DNA of 16,205 bases from an uncultured Eubacteriales bacterium (GTDB lineage: Bacteria > Bacillota_A > Clostridia > Lachnospirales > Cellulosilyticaceae), in the NCBI GenBank assembly GCA_900556665.1, contig USPX01000027.1, positions 1 through 16,205 of the forward strand, in the 5' to 3' direction. Every line of letters begins with the position of its first letter. Positions within the stretch are counted from its first letter, which is position 1. The position numbers were made by a program, and so were the translations under genes. The notes beneath the pieces were generated by a model. The model made no database searches. It was not told the origin of the DNA and worked only from the letters and a program-made list of their open reading frames with translations. Shown piece after piece: positions 13,482 through 16,205 of this stretch.

Positions 13482-15875
13482 ATGAATTACGGTTTCTTTG
13501 ATGAAAAAAACAGAGAGTATGTTATTACTAATCCAAATACACCAGCGCCTTGGGCTAACTATTTAGGTTCTCCTGAATACGGTGCTATTGTATCTCACAA
13601 TGCAGGTGGTTACAGTTTCGTAAAAAGTGGGGCAAATGGCCGTATTTTACGTTATATTTTTAACCAAGAAGATAAACCAGGACGTTATATCTATTTAAGA
13701 GACGATGAAACAAGTGATTACTGGTCAGCATCTTGGCAGCCAGTAGGAAAAAGTCTTGATGAATATAAGAGTGAATGTCATCATGGTACAGCTTATACAA
13801 ATATCAAAGCTGATTACACAGATATTCATTCAGAAGTTTTATATTATGTACCACTTAATAAAACTTATGAAGTTTGGCATTTAAAAGTAACAAATACAGG
13901 TGACAAACCTAGAAATCTTTCTGTATTTGGTTATGCTGAATTCACTAATGAAAATAATTACGAAAATGACCAAGTTAACTTACAATATACATTATTTATT
14001 ACACGTACATATTTCAAAGGAAACAAAATCCTTCAAACAATTAATGAAAACTGTCACAAAGATTGCAATGGCAGCAACCATAATGAACGTTTCTTAGGAC
14101 TCGTGGGTGCACCAGTTGTATCTTATAATGGAGATAAATCAAGCTTCATTGGACGTTACCGCAGCTATGGTAACCCAATTGCAGTAGAAAAAGGGGAATG
14201 TGATAATACACTTAACTACAATAGCAATGGTTGTGGTGCCCTTCAAACAAAGATCACTTTAGCACCAGGTGAAACAAGAGAACTTACTTTTGTACTTGGT
14301 CAAAAAGATGATACAGCAGCTAATGAAATTTTAGCAAGCTATGAAAATGCGGATGCAGTAGAAAAAGAATTAGCAGAACTTAAAGGTTACTGGCATGGTA
14401 AACTTAATAACCTTGTTGTAAAAACACCAAGCAGCGAATTCAATAACATGGTAAATACATGGAATGCATATCAATGCTTCATTACATTTATTTGGTCACG
14501 TGCTGCATCATTTATCTACTGTGGACTTAGAAATGGTTATGGATACCGCGATACAGTACAAGATATCCAAGGAATCATTCACCTTGACCCAGCTATGGCT
14601 AAAGAAAAAATTAAATTCATGTTATCAGCACAAGTTAACAATGGTGGAGGATTGCCACTTGTTAAATTCAATCACAATGCTGGTCATGAAGATACACCAG
14701 ATGATGCATCTTATGTTCAAGCAACAGGACATCCAGCATATCGCGCTGATGATGCATTATGGTTATTCCCAACAATCTTAAAATACATTGGGGAATCAGG
14801 AGATAAAGACTTCATTAATGAAGTGATTCCTTATGCCAATAAAGAAGAAGGCACAGTATACGATCACCTTAAGAGAGCAATCAACTTCTCTATGGAAAGA
14901 CTTGGTGCTCACCACATGCCAGCTGGTTTACATGCAGACTGGAATGACTGCTTAAGACTTGGTAAAAAAGGTGAGTCTTCATTCGTAGCATTCCAACTTT
15001 ACTATGCAATGAGTGTACTTCGCGACTTTGCGAAAGACTTAAATGATACAGAATATATTGCTTACTTAGATGAAGTTCAAAAAGTACTTGGCGATACAAT
15101 TCAAAATAACTGCTGGGAAGATGACCGTTTTATCCGTGGATTCAAAGAAGACGGTACAGTAATTGGATCTAAAAAAGACCCAGAAGCAAGCATGTGGCTT
15201 AATCCACAATCTTGGGCAGTTATTAGTGGACTTGCTACTAAAGACCAAGCTGAAAAAGCACTTGAATCAGTTCATAGAGAATTTAACACACCTTTCGGTG
15301 CACGCGTTATGGCGCCATCATACAAAGATCATGCATTTGATGGGGCATTAGCACTTCTCTTCAATGGTTCAACAAAAGAAAATGGTGGTATTTTCTCACA
15401 ACCACAAGGATGGATTATCTTAGCTGAATCATTAATGGGACATGGGGATCGTGCATTTGAATACTTCATGGAAAGTGCACCAGCTGCTCAAAATGATAAT
15501 GCGGATGTGCGTGTTCTTGAGCCATATGTACATGGTCAATTCACAGAAAGCGTTGAAAGTCCATTTGAAGGACGTTCACATGTTCACTGGCTTACAGGTA
15601 CAGCATCTACAGTAATGGTAGGATGCGTAGAAGGTATCTTAGGACTTCGTCCTGATCTTGATGGTATCAAAATTGAGCCAGCTATTCCAAGCACATGGGA
15701 TGGATTTACAATGGAAAAAGTATTCCGTGGTAAAAAACTTAATATCACAGTTAAAAATCCAAACGGTGCACAAGGCGGCGTAAAAGCTTGTTACTTAAAC
15801 GGTGAAAAATTAGAAAGTAACTATATCCTAGCTAGTAAATTAAATGCAGAAAATGAAATCGTAATTGAAATGTAA
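13482..15875 (+). CDS. GH94 disaccharide phosphorylase (cellobiose/chitobiose phosphorylase family)
   Basis: 797 residues, normal for the family. These cytoplasmic enzymes split a beta-linked disaccharide with phosphate to sugar 1-phosphate plus the free sugar, inverting the anomeric centre. N-terminal beta-sandwich (about 1-300; REYVITNPNTPAPWANYLGS, SHNAGGYSF, DYWSASWQPV), linker helices, an (alpha/alpha)6 catalytic barrel with GYGYRDTVQD (352-361) and ADWNDC (485-490), which holds the general-acid Asp, and the C-terminal HWLTGTA with phosphate-binding Thr residues, ending in a small beta domain. No signal peptide. By recollection the N-terminal third resembles Vibrio chitobiose phosphorylase more than clostridial cellobiose phosphorylase, but the segment FIYCGLRNG lacks the Glu of the FESG/FIEVG versions I recall, so the substrate is left open. 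GGAGG at 13471 sets the start. No transporter or hydrolase neighbours in the window help. Confidence 0.9.
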   Translation: MNYGFFDEKNREYVITNPNTPAPWANYLGSPEYGAIVSHNAGGYSFVKSGANGRILRYIFNQEDKPGRYIYLRDDETSDYWSASWQPVGKSLDEYKSECHHGTAYTNIKADYTDIHSEVLYYVPLNKTYEVWHLKVTNTGDKPRNLSVFGYAEFTNENNYENDQVNLQYTLFITRTYFKGNKILQTINENCHKDCNGSNHNERFLGLVGAPVVSYNGDKSSFIGRYRSYGNPIAVEKGECDNTLNYNSNGCGALQTKITLAPGETRELTFVLGQKDDTAANEILASYENADAVEKELAELKGYWHGKLNNLVVKTPSSEFNNMVNTWNAYQCFITFIWSRAASFIYCGLRNGYGYRDTVQDIQGIIHLDPAMAKEKIKFMLSAQVNNGGGLPLVKFNHNAGHEDTPDDASYVQATGHPAYRADDALWLFPTILKYIGESGDKDFINEVIPYANKEEGTVYDHLKRAINFSMERLGAHHMPAGLHADWNDCLRLGKKGESSFVAFQLYYAMSVLRDFAKDLNDTEYIAYLDEVQKVLGDTIQNNCWEDDRFIRGFKEDGTVIGSKKDPEASMWLNPQSWAVISGLATKDQAEKALESVHREFNTPFGARVMAPSYKDHAFDGALALLFNGSTKENGGIFSQPQGWIILAESLMGHGDRAFEYFMESAPAAQNDNADVRVLEPYVHGQFTESVESPFEGRSHVHWLTGTASTVMVGCVEGILGLRPDLDGIKIEPAIPSTWDGFTMEKVFRGKKLNITVKNPNGAQGGVKACYLNGEKLESNYILASKLNAENEIVIEM

Positions 15876-15910
15876 TTGATAGTATAAATTTATAGAATAA
15901 ATTTATTATA

Positions 15911-15976
15911 GGCAGCTAAACGTTTTACTACTAGTATTTGAAAGGATACTTGCAGTAGCGCTTTGGCTGCTTTTTT
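15911..15976 (+). terminator. Intrinsic terminator after the GH94 gene
   Basis: The outer arms GGCAGCTAAACG and CGCTTTGGCTGC pair with one bulge and one wobble. An inner hairpin (AGTAT/ATACT) lies inside, and the stem is followed by T6 at 15971-15976. The stem is branched and imperfect but well placed, about 35 nt after the stop. Confidence 0.75.
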
Positions 15977-16018
15977 AGATATAAAAAATGATAGGAAGAA
16001 AAATAATAGGAGGGCAAA

Positions 16019-16205
16019 ATGAAAGGAAAGAAGATAATTATAGCTATGCTAACTGTAGTGATGGCAGTCGCCTTATCAGCCTGTTCAAACTCAAAAGTTA
16101 AAGGTGTTATGACAGGGGAGCTGGCTTTAAAAGAAGGAAAATCAACAGGGCATATTTATTTATATGGTGAGCAGCATAGTGTGGAGAAAATTTTAGAAAA
16201 AGAAT
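16019..16205 (+). CDS. Lipoprotein of unknown function, N-terminal fragment (window edge)
   Basis: 62 codons are visible, with no stop before the edge. A basic N-terminus (MKGKK), a hydrophobic stretch (6-18) and the lipobox LSAC with C22 show export and lipidation at the membrane surface. After a short linker the mature part reads GHIYLYGEQHSVEKILEKE. A strand ending in GEQH-like residues at the start of the domain resembles the TIKI/TraB/ChaN-type superfamily (weak inference). AGGAGGG at 16008-16014 sits 4 nt before the ATG. The gene continues beyond the window. Confidence 0.75.
   Translation, partial: MKGKKIIIAMLTVVMAVALSACSNSKVKGVMTGELALKEGKSTGHIYLYGEQHSVEKILEKE

Overview
The window is an AT-rich chromosomal stretch from a low-GC, spore-forming Clostridia-type Firmicute. 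The gene set (fermentative threonine dehydratase, ferredoxin-linked indolepyruvate oxidoreductase, a GH94 disaccharide phosphorylase), strong AGGAGG ribosome sites and a near-perfect sigma-K-type promoter fit an anaerobic Lachnospirales-like bacterium. A Cellulosilyticum/Epulopiscium relative is my guess from impression only. No rRNA, tRNA, CRISPR array, prophage or complete insertion sequence was seen.

Layout: 1-1130 (-) is a 3'-truncated threonine ammonia-lyase gene with a clear promoter. 1350-1784 (+) is an RseC-family membrane protein, ending at a bidirectional terminator. 1891-3072 (-) is an unrecognised beta-repeat protein with a proline-rich tail. Divergent from it, 3241-4305 (+) encodes a cysteine/asparagine-rich protein behind a sigma-K-like promoter, probably a spore-surface protein. 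4371-4617 is a gene-free patch of inverted and direct repeats. 4733-5077 (+) is an orphan gene with its own promoter and terminator. 5145-5264 (-) is a 39-residue hydrophobic small ORF. 5356-6968 (-) is a membrane protein whose C-terminal domain is split off by an apparent -1 frame shift at an A5 run. 7083-8102 (+) holds an HxlR regulator followed by an isochorismatase-fold hydrolase. 8156-9375 (-) is a two-gene threonine/serine exporter with an ATGA overlap. 9641-13246 (+) holds iorA-iorB and glyA, followed by a terminator. 13482-15875 (+) is a GH94 phosphorylase with its own terminator. 16019 to the edge (+) is the start of a lipoprotein gene.

How the genes fit together: much of the window concerns amino-acid metabolism. 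Threonine ammonia-lyase removes threonine/serine, the ThrE pair exports threonine/serine, GlyA interconverts serine and glycine, and IorAB oxidises aryl-pyruvates from aromatic amino acids to aryl-acetyl-CoA while reducing ferredoxin. The GH94 enzyme would feed sugar 1-phosphate into glycolysis without spending ATP. The 1.9-5.3 kb stretch is the accessory part: a probable sporulation protein, a repeat patch and small orphan genes. I see no convincing new multi-gene system. The best leads are the sigma-K/Cys-Asn-rich locus, the repeat element, the frame-split membrane protein and the unannotated 39-residue ORF.
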